The notes: generated by a model from the letters alone, not told the origin. 64,000 nt of DNA from Streptomyces sp. NBC_01198 (GCF_036010485.1 NZ_CP108568.1:1054001-1118000); one strand, 5' to 3'. Shown: positions 54,119-63,014, counted from the stretch's first letter. Numbers and translations: made by a program.

Positions 54119-55564
54119 ATGACCCTTCGCAGAAAACCGGCCGGCATCGGCCGGCGGAAGTCGGCCGCCCTCCTGCTCACGCTGAGCACCGCGGTCGCGG
54201 GTGCGGCGCTGGCCGGTCCCGGCGCCGGCGTCGGCCAGGCGTCCAGCCACCGCGAGGCGCCGCTGATCGCCTCGGACCCGCAGGTCGACAACACCGATCT
54301 CTACGCGTTCTCCAGCCCCGACAAGTCCGACACGGTGACGCTGGTCGCGAACTGGTACCCGTTCCAGGAGCCCAACGGCGGGCCGAACTTCTACCCGTTC
54401 GCCACCGACGCGCACTACGACATCAACATCGACAGCCAGGGCACCGGCAAACCGGACCTCACCTACCGGTGGACGTTCCGCAACGAGGACCGCCGCGGCG
54501 ACAAGACGTTCCTGTACAACAACGGGGTCGTCAACAACCTCACCGACCCGACCCTGCTGTTCCGCCAGCACTACACGCTGCAGGAGATCAGGGCCGGCCA
54601 CCGCCCCGTCACGCTGGTCAGGGACGCCATCGCCGCCCCGTCCAATGTCGGCAAGGCGTCCATGCCGAACTACGGGCGGCTGCGGAACCAGGCGACCCGC
54701 AGGCTGCCCGGCGGCGGGCAGACCGTGGCGAGCCAGGCGGCCGACCCGTTCTTCCTCGACCTGCGGATCTTCGACCTCCTCTACGGCGGGAACCTCAGCG
54801 AGACCGGCCACAACACGCTCAACGGCTACAACGTGAACACCCTGGCCATCCAGGTGCCCAAGTCCGCGCTGGCCTACCGCGGCAACGCCACGCGTAACCC
54901 GGTCGTCGGAGTGTGGAGCACCACCGAGCGGCGTACGTTGCAGCTGAGCCCCGGCAAGGCCACCCCCACCGGCCCCTACGTGCAGGTCTCCCGGCTGGGC
55001 AACCCGCTGGTCAACGAGGCGGTCGTCCCCGCGGGCCTGAAGAACGCCTTCAACGCCCTGCCGCCGTCCCAGGACCACAACCAGCCCAGGCTCGTCGGAC
55101 GAGTCCTCGACCCCGAGGTGCCCAAGCTCATCCAGAAGATCTACGGCATCCCCGCCCCCGCCACCCCGCGCACCGACCTCCAGGAGATCTTCCTGACGGG
55201 CATCGCGAAGGCGGCCGGCGGCCCGCTGGCGGTCGACCTCAACTCGCAGCTGCTGAACAAGGACATCGACAAGCGGCGCTTCGTGCCCGCGGAGGAGCTG
55301 CGGCTGAACATGTCGACCCCGGTCACGGCGGACCCGAACCGGCTCGGCGTGCTCGCCGGCGACTTCCAGGGCTTCCCGAACGGGCGGCGCATGGGTGACG
55401 ACGTCGTCGACATCGCCCTGCAGGTGCTCGAAGGCGCCACGCCCGGGCACCTCGTCCAGGCCCTGGCCGCCGGCGACGGCGTCAACGGTCCCGGCCGCCC
55501 CTTCACGGGCACGTTCCCGTACATCGCGCTGCCCTTCACCGACGCGGTGAACCAGGCCGGATGA
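54119..55564 (+). CDS. Secreted DUF4331 protein
   Basis: 481 residues with an N-terminal signal peptide (hydrophobic 14-35, cleavage near QA at 40) and the DUF4331 hallmark SSHREAPLIASDPQVDNTDLYAF. Further conserved parts are VTLVANWYPFQEPNGGPNFY, LTYRWTFRNED and GRRMGDDVVDIALQVLEGAT. The family is widespread but its function is not established. The protein would be secreted or cell-surface associated. It leads a set of four same-strand genes: the TPR gene, the NicO transporter and a lipoprotein follow with little spacing, and its stop overlaps a possible ATG of the next frame. Confidence 0.87.
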   Translation: MTLRRKPAGIGRRKSAALLLTLSTAVAGAALAGPGAGVGQASSHREAPLIASDPQVDNTDLYAFSSPDKSDTVTLVANWYPFQEPNGGPNFYPFATDAHYDINIDSQGTGKPDLTYRWTFRNEDRRGDKTFLYNNGVVNNLTDPTLLFRQHYTLQEIRAGHRPVTLVRDAIAAPSNVGKASMPNYGRLRNQATRRLPGGGQTVASQAADPFFLDLRIFDLLYGGNLSETGHNTLNGYNVNTLAIQVPKSALAYRGNATRNPVVGVWSTTERRTLQLSPGKATPTGPYVQVSRLGNPLVNEAVVPAGLKNAFNALPPSQDHNQPRLVGRVLDPEVPKLIQKIYGIPAPATPRTDLQEIFLTGIAKAAGGPLAVDLNSQLLNKDIDKRRFVPAEELRLNMSTPVTADPNRLGVLAGDFQGFPNGRRMGDDVVDIALQVLEGATPGHLVQALAAGDGVNGPGRPFTGTFPYIALPFTDAVNQAG

Positions 55565-55665
55565 CCCCACGGGCGCCCGGTGCGGACACGGAGCCACCGG
55601 CCCGCACCGGGCGCCCGCCCCGCTTACGGACGCCGCACCGCCTTCGAGCCGAGGACACGAACTCC

Positions 55666-56988
55666 ATGCGCCGCCTTGCACTGATCGCCACCGCCGCCGC
55701 GCTGTGTGCCGGCCTGACCGGCTTCGCGGTACTCGAGCACTCCGCGGATCCGCCCGGTCCCCCGGCGCCGCTGTCGGCGCCGGGCCGCGGCGACAGCGTG
55801 CCGGGCGGTCCGCAGAGCATGGGCGCGGTGATCACCAAGCTGCAGGCAGGGCTGCGACAGCAGCCGGCCGACGCGGCCGGCTGGGCGCAGCTCGGCTCCG
55901 CCTACGTCGAACAGGCCCGGCTCACCGTCGACCCGACCCTCTACCCGAAGTCCGAGTCCGCGCTGCGCCGTTCACTGGCGCTTCAGCCGCAGGACAACAC
56001 CGCCGCCCTGACCGGTATGGCCGGACTCGCCAACGCCCGGCACCAGTTCGGCCAAGCGCGCGAATGGGCCGGCAAGGCTGTCGCCGTTGACCCGTACGCG
56101 TGGGCGCCCTACGGCGCGCTCAACGACGCGCTGACCCAGCTCGGCGACGACCCCGCCGCGCAGGACGCCGTCCAGCACATGCTCGACCTCCACCCGTCCA
56201 CCGAGTCCTTCACCCGCGCCTCCTACGCCCTGGAGCTGCACGGTCGTACCACCGAGGCCGCGCAGGCGCTCCAACGCGCCCTGGACGACGCCTCCTCCCC
56301 CGCCGACGTGGCCTTCTGCCAGCACTACCTGGGCGAACTCGCCTTCAACACCGGCCATCCCCAGCAGGCCCTCGACCACTACCACCGGGCGCTCGCGGCC
56401 GACCCCACCTACACCGCCTCGCTCGCCGGTTCCGCCCGCGCCGAGGCGGCGCTCGGCCAGACCGACCGCGCCGTCACCGACTACCGCGCCGCCGTCGCAC
56501 GGGTGCCGCAGCCGCAGTACGTCCTGGAACTCGGCGAGTTGCTGCAGTCGCTCGGCCGGGACGGCGAGGCACGGACGGAGTACGGGGTGCTGCGGGCCGA
56601 GCAGGAGCTCTTCGCCGCCAACGGCGTGGTGGACGACCTCAACCTCGGCCAGTACCAGGCCGATCACGGCGACCCGCAGCTCGCCGTCACCCTGCTGACC
56701 GCCGAATGGCACCGGCGGCACAGCGTGTTGGTCGCCGACGCGCTGGGCTGGGCGCTGCACCGCGCGGGACGGGACGCCGCCGCACTCCCGCTCGCCCGGC
56801 AGGCCGACCGGCTGGGCTGGCGCGACGCCCTGCTGCGCTACCACCGCGGCGTCATCGAGCAGTCCCTCGGCGACGACGCCTCGGCGCGTACCGACCTGGC
56901 CGGCGCGCTCGCCGCCAACCCGCACTTCTCCCCGCTCCACGCGCCCGACGCCCGTACGCGCCTGGCCCGGCTGCAAGGACACCGATGA
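55666..56988 (+). CDS. Membrane-anchored TPR protein
   Basis: 440 residues. One N-terminal hydrophobic segment (RRLALIATAAALCAGLTGFA) anchors or exports it, and a Pro-rich stretch follows. The rest, about 60-435, consists of roughly eight tetratricopeptide repeats (AAGWAQLGSAYVEQARLTVD, AFNTGHPQQALDHYHRALAA, DALGWALHRAGRDAAALPLA). It is probably a protein-binding scaffold on the outer face of the membrane. ATG 55666 follows GAGGA; an ATG at 55561 overlapping the previous stop would add 35 residues before the signal. The stop overlaps the NicO gene start (ATGA). It is a regular partner of DUF4331 and NicO in this cluster. Confidence 0.87.
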   Translation: MRRLALIATAAALCAGLTGFAVLEHSADPPGPPAPLSAPGRGDSVPGGPQSMGAVITKLQAGLRQQPADAAGWAQLGSAYVEQARLTVDPTLYPKSESALRRSLALQPQDNTAALTGMAGLANARHQFGQAREWAGKAVAVDPYAWAPYGALNDALTQLGDDPAAQDAVQHMLDLHPSTESFTRASYALELHGRTTEAAQALQRALDDASSPADVAFCQHYLGELAFNTGHPQQALDHYHRALAADPTYTASLAGSARAEAALGQTDRAVTDYRAAVARVPQPQYVLELGELLQSLGRDGEARTEYGVLRAEQELFAANGVVDDLNLGQYQADHGDPQLAVTLLTAEWHRRHSVLVADALGWALHRAGRDAAALPLARQADRLGWRDALLRYHRGVIEQSLGDDASARTDLAGALAANPHFSPLHAPDARTRLARLQGHR

Positions 56989-58646
56989 CCTTCCCCGCGG
57001 GCATCCCGCTCCGCCGCGTGGCCCTGCTGCTTGCCGCCGTCCCGGCCCTGCTCTGGGCGGCGGCCGGACCGGTGGCCGCCCACCCGCTGGGCAACTTCAC
57101 CGTCAACCGTTACGACGGCCTCACCGTGCGCGCCGACCGCGTCGACGACCTCGCGGTCGTGGACACCGCCGAGATCCCCACCCTCCAGGCCCAACCGGCC
57201 ATGGACAGCGACCACGACGGCACCCTCAGTCCGGCGGAAGCCGCCGCCGAGGCCCGGCGTGCCTGCGCGGCCCTGGCCACCCGGGTCCGGGCCGGGGCGT
57301 CGACCTCGTCAGGTGGCTCGGTACGGCCGCTCGCCTTCCGGGTGACCAGCGGCTCCTACCGCCTCGTGCCCGGGCAGGCCGGCCTGGACACCGGTCGTCT
57401 GGCGTGCGCGCTGACCGCCCCGGCCGCGCTCGGCAGCGGCACGCAACTGCGGTTCACCTCCGGCGTGGACGACTCCCGTATCGGCTGGCACGAGATCACC
57501 GCCCGCGGGGCGGGCATCCGGATCGGCACCTCGAACGTACCCGCGCGTTCCGTGTCGCACGAACTGCACGCCTACCCCGCCGACCTGCTGTCCAGCCCCC
57601 TGGACACCCGGCAGGCCGCACTGGTGCTCGGCACCGGCAGCGGCGCCGCCACCGCCGCGAACGCACCGGACGCCGGTTGGGCCGCGGGCTGGTACGCCGC
57701 GCTCGACCGGCACCTGGGCGCGCTGACCGACCACCGCCGGCTCACTTTGCCCGTCGGCCTCCTGGCGGTCCTGATGGCCCTCGTCCTCGGCGCCGGGCAC
57801 GCCGCCCTCCCCGGCCACGGGAAGACCATCATGGCCGCCTACCTGGCAGGCCGTCAGGGCCGGCCCCGCGACGCGGTCACCGTCGCGGGGACCGTCACGC
57901 TCACCCACACCGCCTCCGTCCTCGCCCTCGGCGTCGCGCTCAGCGTCTCCTCCGCCCTCGTCGGCGAGGACGTCCTGGGCTGGCTCGGTACGGCAAGCGG
58001 CCTCGTCATCACCGCGGCCGGGCTCTGGCTGCTGCCGGCCGCCCTGCGCACACTCCGCCTCCCGGCCACCACGGCGGCGCACGCGCACCCCGGCCACGAC
58101 CACGACCACGGCGCCTCGCCACACAGCCACGAGCATGACCACCCGCACCCTCGGTCGCACCAGTCCCCTGAGGCCACGCCCCCCGGCCACGCGTCCGCCG
58201 CGTCCGCGTCGGCAACTGCGGTACTCGAGCAGGACGAGCCGGCCCGGGCCCAGAAACACGAGCACGCGCACACCCCCGGGTGGCTCGGCCGGCACCACCA
58301 CCGCCATGACCCCGCTCCCCGCCGCGGCAAGGGCGGCCTGGTCGGCATCGGCATCGCCGGCGGCCTCGTCCCCAGCCCCTCCGCACTCGTCGTGCTGCTC
58401 GGGTCCATCGCCCTGGGCCGCACCGCCTTCGGCGTCCTGCTCGTGGTCTGCTACGGCCTCGGCATGGCCGCGACGCTCGCCGCCGCCGGACTGCTCCTGC
58501 TCAGGCTCCGCGACCGCGTCCCGGCCCTCGAAGGGGGCCGCTGGCACGCACTGGCCGGGTGGGGCGCACGGCTCACCCCGCTGGGCACCGCACTGCTCAT
58601 CCTGGCCGTCGGCATCGGCACCGCCCTGCGGGCCGTACCGATGTGA
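56985..58646 (+). CDS. NicO-family metal transporter with EF-hand and His-rich loop
   Basis: 553 residues: signal peptide to about 32, an extracytoplasmic domain 33-250 (starts HPLGNFTVNRYDGLTV), then about six membrane helices. A canonical EF-hand loop, DSDHDGTLSPAE, occupies residues 74-85. The NicO/RcnA motif GAGHAALPGHGKTIMAAYL is at 269-287 and GGLVPSPSALVVLLG follows at 459. Between them is a His-rich loop, 366-441 (HAHPGHDHDHGASPHSHEHD onward), with over 20 His. These features fit nickel or cobalt transport; export or import cannot be told. The start overlaps the TPR gene by ATGA. Confidence 0.9.
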   Translation: MTFPAGIPLRRVALLLAAVPALLWAAAGPVAAHPLGNFTVNRYDGLTVRADRVDDLAVVDTAEIPTLQAQPAMDSDHDGTLSPAEAAAEARRACAALATRVRAGASTSSGGSVRPLAFRVTSGSYRLVPGQAGLDTGRLACALTAPAALGSGTQLRFTSGVDDSRIGWHEITARGAGIRIGTSNVPARSVSHELHAYPADLLSSPLDTRQAALVLGTGSGAATAANAPDAGWAAGWYAALDRHLGALTDHRRLTLPVGLLAVLMALVLGAGHAALPGHGKTIMAAYLAGRQGRPRDAVTVAGTVTLTHTASVLALGVALSVSSALVGEDVLGWLGTASGLVITAAGLWLLPAALRTLRLPATTAAHAHPGHDHDHGASPHSHEHDHPHPRSHQSPEATPPGHASAASASATAVLEQDEPARAQKHEHAHTPGWLGRHHHRHDPAPRRGKGGLVGIGIAGGLVPSPSALVVLLGSIALGRTAFGVLLVVCYGLGMAATLAAAGLLLLRLRDRVPALEGGRWHALAGWGARLTPLGTALLILAVGIGTALRAVPM

Positions 58647-58689
58647 CGGCGCCACCGACCCCGCGTGACCCACCCCCGAGGAGACCGCC

Positions 58690-59001
58690 ATGCCGCCCCA
58701 CCCCGCCCGCACCGCGGCGCTGCTGCTCGCCGCCGTCGCCCTGACAGCCTGCGGCGCCTCCGGACCCCGCACCGGCGCCCTCGACCGCGGCTCCCCCGGC
58801 ACGCACCCCACCTGCCGGGTGCACCAGCACGTACTGCCGGGCGCCGACTACACCGCCGGGAAGGACAGCGCGCCGCTGGCCGTCCTGGACATGCTCCGCT
58901 ACTACACCGCCCAGCACGATCTGCCCTTCTGCGACCACCAGCCGCCCAGCACGCAGGACACCGCCTGGACCGGGCTCTACGAGCGACTTACCAGCCGCTG
59001 A
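58690..59001 (+). CDS. Small lipoprotein of the DUF4331/NicO cluster
   Basis: 103 residues with a clear lipoprotein signal (RTAALLLAAVALTACGAS; lipobox LTAC, Cys21). The mature domain has three more cysteines-histidine groups (HPTCRVHQHVLPG, YYTAQHDLPFCDHQ) that could bind a metal. No known domain is recognised. ATG 58690 has GAGGAG at 7 bases, 43 bp after the transporter stop, so it belongs to the same operon. Confidence 0.82.
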   Translation: MPPHPARTAALLLAAVALTACGASGPRTGALDRGSPGTHPTCRVHQHVLPGADYTAGKDSAPLAVLDMLRYYTAQHDLPFCDHQPPSTQDTAWTGLYERLTSR

Positions 59002-59173
59002 CCGAGCACCGCGGCCGGCTCACCCGGCGCTGACGCCCATCAGGGTCGGATTCGGAGCCGGACGGGTGATACCGGCAGGTTGAACCAAACCTCGCAGGCC
59101 GCCGGGCCGAAGCTCGCATGACAGTCGGCAGCTACGGACAGCCGCCGACGCACCACACGACTCTGGAGAAGCA

Positions 59174-59524
59174 ATGAAAGCAATCCGCAGGGGTGCCACG
59201 CTGACCGCACTGGCCGCCGGAATCCTTCTGGCCGCGGGCGGCGTCGCCGCCGCCGACTCCGACGCGACCGGCGCCGCGATCGGCTCGCCCGGCGTCCTGT
59301 CCGGCAACGTCATCCAGATCCCGATCGACATCCCGGTCAACGCGTGCGGCAACTCCGTCAACCTCCTCGGCATCCTCAACCCCGCCTTCGGCAACACCTG
59401 CGCCAACGTCAGCTCCCACAAGAGCTTCCGGAACGACGACGCCGGCATGGACTACAACAGCTCCTCCGCCGACGCGGGCAGCCGTTCCGACATGCGCGCC
59501 ATGGAGCCGGACGACTGCGAGTGA
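59174..59524 (+). CDS. Chaplin-like secreted protein with acidic tail
   Basis: 116 residues: signal peptide to about 27 and a chaplin domain about 33-80 (SPGVLSGNVIQIPIDIPVNA, CGNSVNLLGILNPAFGNTCA). Chaplins are amyloid-forming hydrophobic coat proteins of Streptomyces aerial hyphae and spores; the two Cys (CGN and NTC) form the usual disulfide. It has a single domain and no sortase anchor, like the short chaplins. An extra 35-residue acidic, Ser-rich tail (AGMDYNSSSADAGSRSDMRA then MEPDDCE) with a third Cys is unusual. ATG 59174 follows GGAGAAGC. Confidence 0.88.
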   Translation: MKAIRRGATLTALAAGILLAAGGVAAADSDATGAAIGSPGVLSGNVIQIPIDIPVNACGNSVNLLGILNPAFGNTCANVSSHKSFRNDDAGMDYNSSSADAGSRSDMRAMEPDDCE

Positions 59525-59610
59525 CGTCACGCAGTCGTACCCGGTGATCGCGACCGGCTCCCCGTCCCCGGCTCGGTGACGAGTCGGGGACTCCGCCGCA
59601 CGCCTAACGG

Positions 59611-60330
59611 CTACCGCCGCGGGCCGACCGCAGGAGCGCCGGGCTCATCCCCCGGTCCCACCGGCGACCCGGATTCGCGGCTGAGCCAGGAGACGCAGCG
59701 CGTCAGCAGCTCCGCATGCTCCGGGGAGTCGAAGGAGCTCAGGTCGTGCCCCAGCGCGTTGTAGACCGTGCGGCCCTTGCCGGTCGGACGCGCCCATATC
59801 AGGGGGTGCGTCCTCGAACCGTCCGTGTGGAAGTACAGCGGAACGATGCCGCTGACCAGGTCCAGGTCGCTGTAGCGCTCGTCGTGGACCCAGAAGTCGC
59901 CGAGCCCTTCGCTGATCGGGTGCACGGCCGTGCTTCTCCGGATCAGGCTCCGGCCGATCGGCGGGTGGAAAGTCCTGCCGTGGTCCCATGCGGCTCCGAC
60001 AGCCGACCGCCAGCCTGGCAGCCCCGGGAAGGCGATGGCGGAACTGTGCATCGCCAGGAGTCCCCCGCCGCGGGTGAGGAATTCATCGAGACGGCGACCG
60101 AACTCCCCATCTTCCGGGATGGGTTTGGTCCTGTTGGCGCTCGCGTTGACGAGCAGGACGTGTGCGCTCTTCAGCGCCGTGCCGAGATCGGCAACAGAGG
60201 TGACGATCTCGACCGCGTGGGCGGGCGCCAGCAGCTCGGCCATTCTTGCGCTGGTCTCCGGCAGCGGATGCCATGGATCGGCGTGCGGTCCTTCGCCGCT
60301 CAGGATGACTACTCGCGTCGGTCCGGCCAT
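59611..60330 (-). CDS. ThuA-like protein
   Basis: 239 residues of the ThuA (trehalose-utilisation/class I glutamine amidotransferase-like) fold: VVILSGEGPHADPWHPLPET, HVLLVNASANRTKPIPEDGE, FLTRGGGLLAMHSSAIAFPG, HPISEGLGDFWVHDERYSDL, HPLIWARPTGKGRTVYNALG. It is cytoplasmic. ThuA proteins act on sugar metabolites, for example keto-sugars, but no catalytic Cys is evident and the reaction is unknown. ATG 60330 has GGGAGAG. It is divergent from the metallo-hydrolase gene with a TetR-type operator between them, so both are likely controlled by the TetR at 61471. Confidence 0.88.
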   Translation of the reverse strand: MAGPTRVVILSGEGPHADPWHPLPETSARMAELLAPAHAVEIVTSVADLGTALKSAHVLLVNASANRTKPIPEDGEFGRRLDEFLTRGGGLLAMHSSAIAFPGLPGWRSAVGAAWDHGRTFHPPIGRSLIRRSTAVHPISEGLGDFWVHDERYSDLDLVSGIVPLYFHTDGSRTHPLIWARPTGKGRTVYNALGHDLSSFDSPEHAELLTRCVSWLSRESGSPVGPGDEPGAPAVGPRR

Positions 60331-60409
60331 TCGGCTCTCCCGGGGGTGAGGGTGGTTGAAGGTTCTTCCCCCCGCCGGCCTGGCGGAACGGGTTGCTCCG
60401 AGGTCGCCA

Positions 60410-60432
60410 TACACAGTGTACGACACCATGTA
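60410..60432. promoter_or_regulatory. TetR-type operator, copy 1
   Basis: 23-bp dyad: TACAC, A, GTGT, ACG, ACAC, C, ATGTA. The arms are palindromic except for one base. It lies between the divergent ThuA-like and metallo-hydrolase genes and is nearly identical to the site at 62149-62171. Confidence 0.75.
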
Positions 60433-60476
60433 TGGTTGATCAGAGACCGCGACAGGAGACCGAGGGAAATCAGTTC

Positions 60477-61223
60477 ATGAACGACATCGCCGTCACCTAC
60501 ATAGGAGGGCCCACCGCACTCCTCGAGTACGGAGGCCTCCGCTTCCTCACCGACCCCACCTTCGACAACGCCCAGACTTACAAGCCGCGGAACGGCTTCG
60601 CTCACACGAAGACCCGCGGACCCGCACTGGCGCCGGGCGACCTGGGCACCATTGACGTGGCCCTGCTGTCGCACCACCACCATGCTGACAACCTCGACAC
60701 GCTGGGCGAGCAGTTCCTGCGGGGCCTGCCCCTCACCATCAGCACCACCAAGGCCGCGGCGGACCTCGGTGGCACGGTCACGGGCCTTGAGCCGTGGTCG
60801 TCCCGGCAGATCGGCGAGGTGACGGTCACCGCCGTTCCGGCACTGCACGGCCCTCCCGGTTCGGAGAGTCGCGGGCCCGTCATCGGGTTCGTCCTCCAGA
60901 CCGGGAACTCGCCGCGCGTGTATATCAGCGGTGACAACGCCTCCCTCTCCCATGTCGAATCCATCGCCGGGCGCTTCGGGAAGATCGACATCGCACTCCT
61001 CTTCGCCGGAGCCGCCCGCCTTCCTGTCGCAGAGGGGAACCTCACGATGTCGTCCGCCGACGCGGCGCTGGCCGCGGAAATCCTGGCCAGTGACATCGTC
61101 GTGGGATTGCACACCGAGGACTGGGCGCACCTCAGCGAGACCAGGGACGACTTCCGTAAGGCATTCGCCGGAAAGGGAATCTACCGGGAGACCCCGCGGG
61201 CACTCCGGGTGGAATTGAATTAG
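60477..61223 (+). CDS. Metallo-beta-lactamase-fold hydrolase
   Basis: 248 residues of the UlaG-like MBL fold: VTYIGGPTALLEYGGLRFLT, DPTF, the metal motif LLSHHHHADNLDTLGEQFL, ALHGPPGSE, YISGDNASLSHVESIA and VGLHTEDWAHLSET. Relatives of this subgroup usually have SHDHHxDNLD; here the Asp of SHDHH is His. The substrate is unknown; relatives include N-acyl-phosphatidylethanolamine phospholipase-like and lactonase-like enzymes. ATG 60477 has a weak GGGAAAT SD. It is preceded by TetR operator copy 1 and followed by the tetR gene. Confidence 0.87.
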   Translation: MNDIAVTYIGGPTALLEYGGLRFLTDPTFDNAQTYKPRNGFAHTKTRGPALAPGDLGTIDVALLSHHHHADNLDTLGEQFLRGLPLTISTTKAAADLGGTVTGLEPWSSRQIGEVTVTAVPALHGPPGSESRGPVIGFVLQTGNSPRVYISGDNASLSHVESIAGRFGKIDIALLFAGAARLPVAEGNLTMSSADAALAAEILASDIVVGLHTEDWAHLSETRDDFRKAFAGKGIYRETPRALRVELN

Positions 61224-61458
61224 CGTCTGCTGCGGATCGGCTACGGCGGACTCAGCTGCGCCGGCCGCTCCGATCGGCGGCACGCCGCAGCCGGTGAGGG
61301 CCGAGGCGAGGACAGCCCGGGGCTGACCGCGCTGCGGTGCGCAGGGTGAACCTCGGCGCAACGCGCCCGGCAATGGCGGTCAAGGCGGCGGGCGATGCCC
61401 TGCGAGCGGGGTCGGCTTTGCGCGGGCGATCGAGACGACCGGCCGCTGGACCGTGATC

Positions 61459-61464
61459 TAAGAT
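61459..61464 (+). promoter_or_regulatory. -10 element of tetR; mRNA probably leaderless
   Basis: TAAGAT ends 6 bases before ATG 61471, so transcription should begin at or next to the start codon. No SD precedes the ATG, consistent with a leaderless message, which is common in Streptomyces. The 247-bp region 61224-61470 holds nothing else recognised. Confidence 0.5.
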
Positions 61465-61470
61465 TCGCCC

Positions 61471-62124
61471 ATGGCCTCCATCACCCGTAAGTCCTCCCAC
61501 GAAGCAGAAGAGAATCGTGCGGCAGTCGAGGCTCGCGTCCTCGCAGCGGTAGAGAAGATGCTCAATGAGGGAATGAGGTACACCGAGGTCAGTGTGCAGC
61601 GGATAATTCTCGAAGCAAAAATTGCGCGATCGACATTCTATGCGCATTTCCGCGACAAGGCCGACGTCCTGTCGCGCCTCGCGGCCGCGGTCAGAAAAGA
61701 GGTCTTCGAGGCCGCCGACAGCGTTTGGGACGCCATGGAGGTCTCGGACGGCGTGAGCGCGCTGACCCGGATCTTCGAGCAGGGAATCGCCGGGCATCGG
61801 CGGCATTTCGCAGTGCTGTCAGCGATCAGCGAGATGGCGACGTACGACTCGGGGGTGCGTGACTTCTACACGTCCGATCTCGACGACTTCGAAACGCGCG
61901 TCATCCGGGACCTGGAGAACCGCCGGCAGGCAGGGCTGACGGCGGCGAGTCTCGACCCGGCCGCGGCGAGCAAAGTCGTCGTCTGGGGTGGCGAGCAGGC
62001 GATCGCCCGTCATATCAGTACCGCCGATCCCAGCGGCGACGCCGCCTTCGCCCGGGAGCTCGCCGAGATCTGGTGGTACGGCGTGTACTGCCGCCGGCAG
62101 CAGCCCGCACCGCCAGCGAGCTGA
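61471..62124 (+). CDS. TetR-family regulator
   Basis: 217 residues: N-terminal TetR helix-turn-helix about 18-70 (RVLAAVEKMLNEGMRYTEVS, VQRIILEAKIARSTFYAHFR, DKADVLSRL) and an all-helical ligand domain to the end. The HTH is standard (ARSTFYAHF). Identical-type operators lie before the ThuA/MBL pair and just after this gene, so it likely represses both directions and perhaps not itself. The ligand is unknown. Codon use in the first 60 codons is less GC-rich than the neighbours. Confidence 0.9.
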   Translation: MASITRKSSHEAEENRAAVEARVLAAVEKMLNEGMRYTEVSVQRIILEAKIARSTFYAHFRDKADVLSRLAAAVRKEVFEAADSVWDAMEVSDGVSALTRIFEQGIAGHRRHFAVLSAISEMATYDSGVRDFYTSDLDDFETRVIRDLENRRQAGLTAASLDPAAASKVVVWGGEQAIARHISTADPSGDAAFARELAEIWWYGVYCRRQQPAPPAS

Positions 62125-62148
62125 CACCCCCCGGGGGGCCGCTGATCA

Positions 62149-62171
62149 TACATAGTGTCGAACACAATGTA
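62149..62171. promoter_or_regulatory. TetR-type operator, copy 2
   Basis: 23-bp dyad: TACAT, A, GTGT, CGA, ACAC, A, ATGTA, with perfect arms. It lies 25 bp after the tetR stop and 76 bp before the PAP2-like gene. Confidence 0.78.
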
Positions 62172-62246
62172 CGATCGATGCGTTCTGCCGCACCGTGCCC
62201 CGAACCGGCGCCAGATCGCACACCCCATCACCGGAGACAGATCCCC

Positions 62247-62909
62247 ATGCTCACGGACATTCCCGCAGCGGGCCCGGCACCCGACAGCCACGAGCCCGTG
62301 GGCACAGCGCGCGGCGCCGCCCCTCGTCCGCCGCACGGAACCGTCACCCGGGCGGCACGAACCATCACCGACGTTCTCCAGCCCCGCAACGTCCTGCTCG
62401 TCGGCATGACCGGAGTCGGCTGGGCCCCTGCGGAGAGGTGGACGGGCATCCTTTGGGGGCTGTTCGGGGCCCTGTGCGCAGGCGTCATCCCCGCCGGGTA
62501 CGTCGAGTGGCACCGCAAGCGGGGAACCTGGGGCGACCGGCACGTCGTGGACCGCACCCAATGCGCCCCGATCTTCCTCGTGATCCTCAGCTCGATCGGC
62601 GTGGGACTCGCCGTGATGTCACTCGGCCACGCACCGGCCGACGTCATCACGGCGATGATCGCCTCCTGGGCCATGACGATCGTCCTGCTGGCCGTCAACA
62701 CCGGCTGGAAGATCAGCGTGGACGCCGCGGTGGCGTCCTCCGCCGTGGCGATCCTCGCCGTCGTGCACTCGCCGTGGTGGGCGTGCGCCTACCTCCTGGT
62801 GGCCGCGGTGTGCTGGTCCCGGGTGGTGCTGGCCTACCACACCACCGCCCAGACGCTCGCGGGCGCGACCCTCGGCGCGACCACCGCCATGGCCTTCCTC
62901 GTTCCCTGA
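62247..62909 (+). CDS. PAP2-like integral membrane protein with altered active-site motif
   Basis: 220 residues, cytoplasmic tail about 45 residues, then about six helices (FLVILSSIGVGLAVMSLGHA, MIASWAMTIVLLAVNTGWKI, YLLVAAVCWSRVVLAYHTTA). The last helix pair resembles the PAP2 phosphatase motif SR-x5-H-x3-D, but reads SRVVLAYHTTAQ, so Gln replaces the catalytic Asp; KISVDAA and VHSPWW are where the other motifs fall. It may be an altered phosphatase or a non-catalytic relative. ATG 62247 has GGAGA. It sits between TetR operator copy 2 and a prenyl diphosphate synthase gene whose product is the kind of lipid phosphate PAP2 enzymes use. Confidence 0.75.
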   Translation: MLTDIPAAGPAPDSHEPVGTARGAAPRPPHGTVTRAARTITDVLQPRNVLLVGMTGVGWAPAERWTGILWGLFGALCAGVIPAGYVEWHRKRGTWGDRHVVDRTQCAPIFLVILSSIGVGLAVMSLGHAPADVITAMIASWAMTIVLLAVNTGWKISVDAAVASSAVAILAVVHSPWWACAYLLVAAVCWSRVVLAYHTTAQTLAGATLGATTAMAFLVP

Positions 62910-63014
62910 GGACGCCTGCCGCCGGTCGGTGCGCGCCCGCGCCGCCGAGCGCCCCCATCCGCGGCGCAGCGCCGCGCAGCAACAGCAGCAGACACAGCAA
63001 GGAGTCGACAAGAC

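Noticed and set aside
56100..58646. 848-codon frame over the TPR and NicO genes
   Set aside because: Only its second half, from 56985, is the NicO gene. The upstream part is an Arg/Pro-rich alternate reading of the TPR gene.
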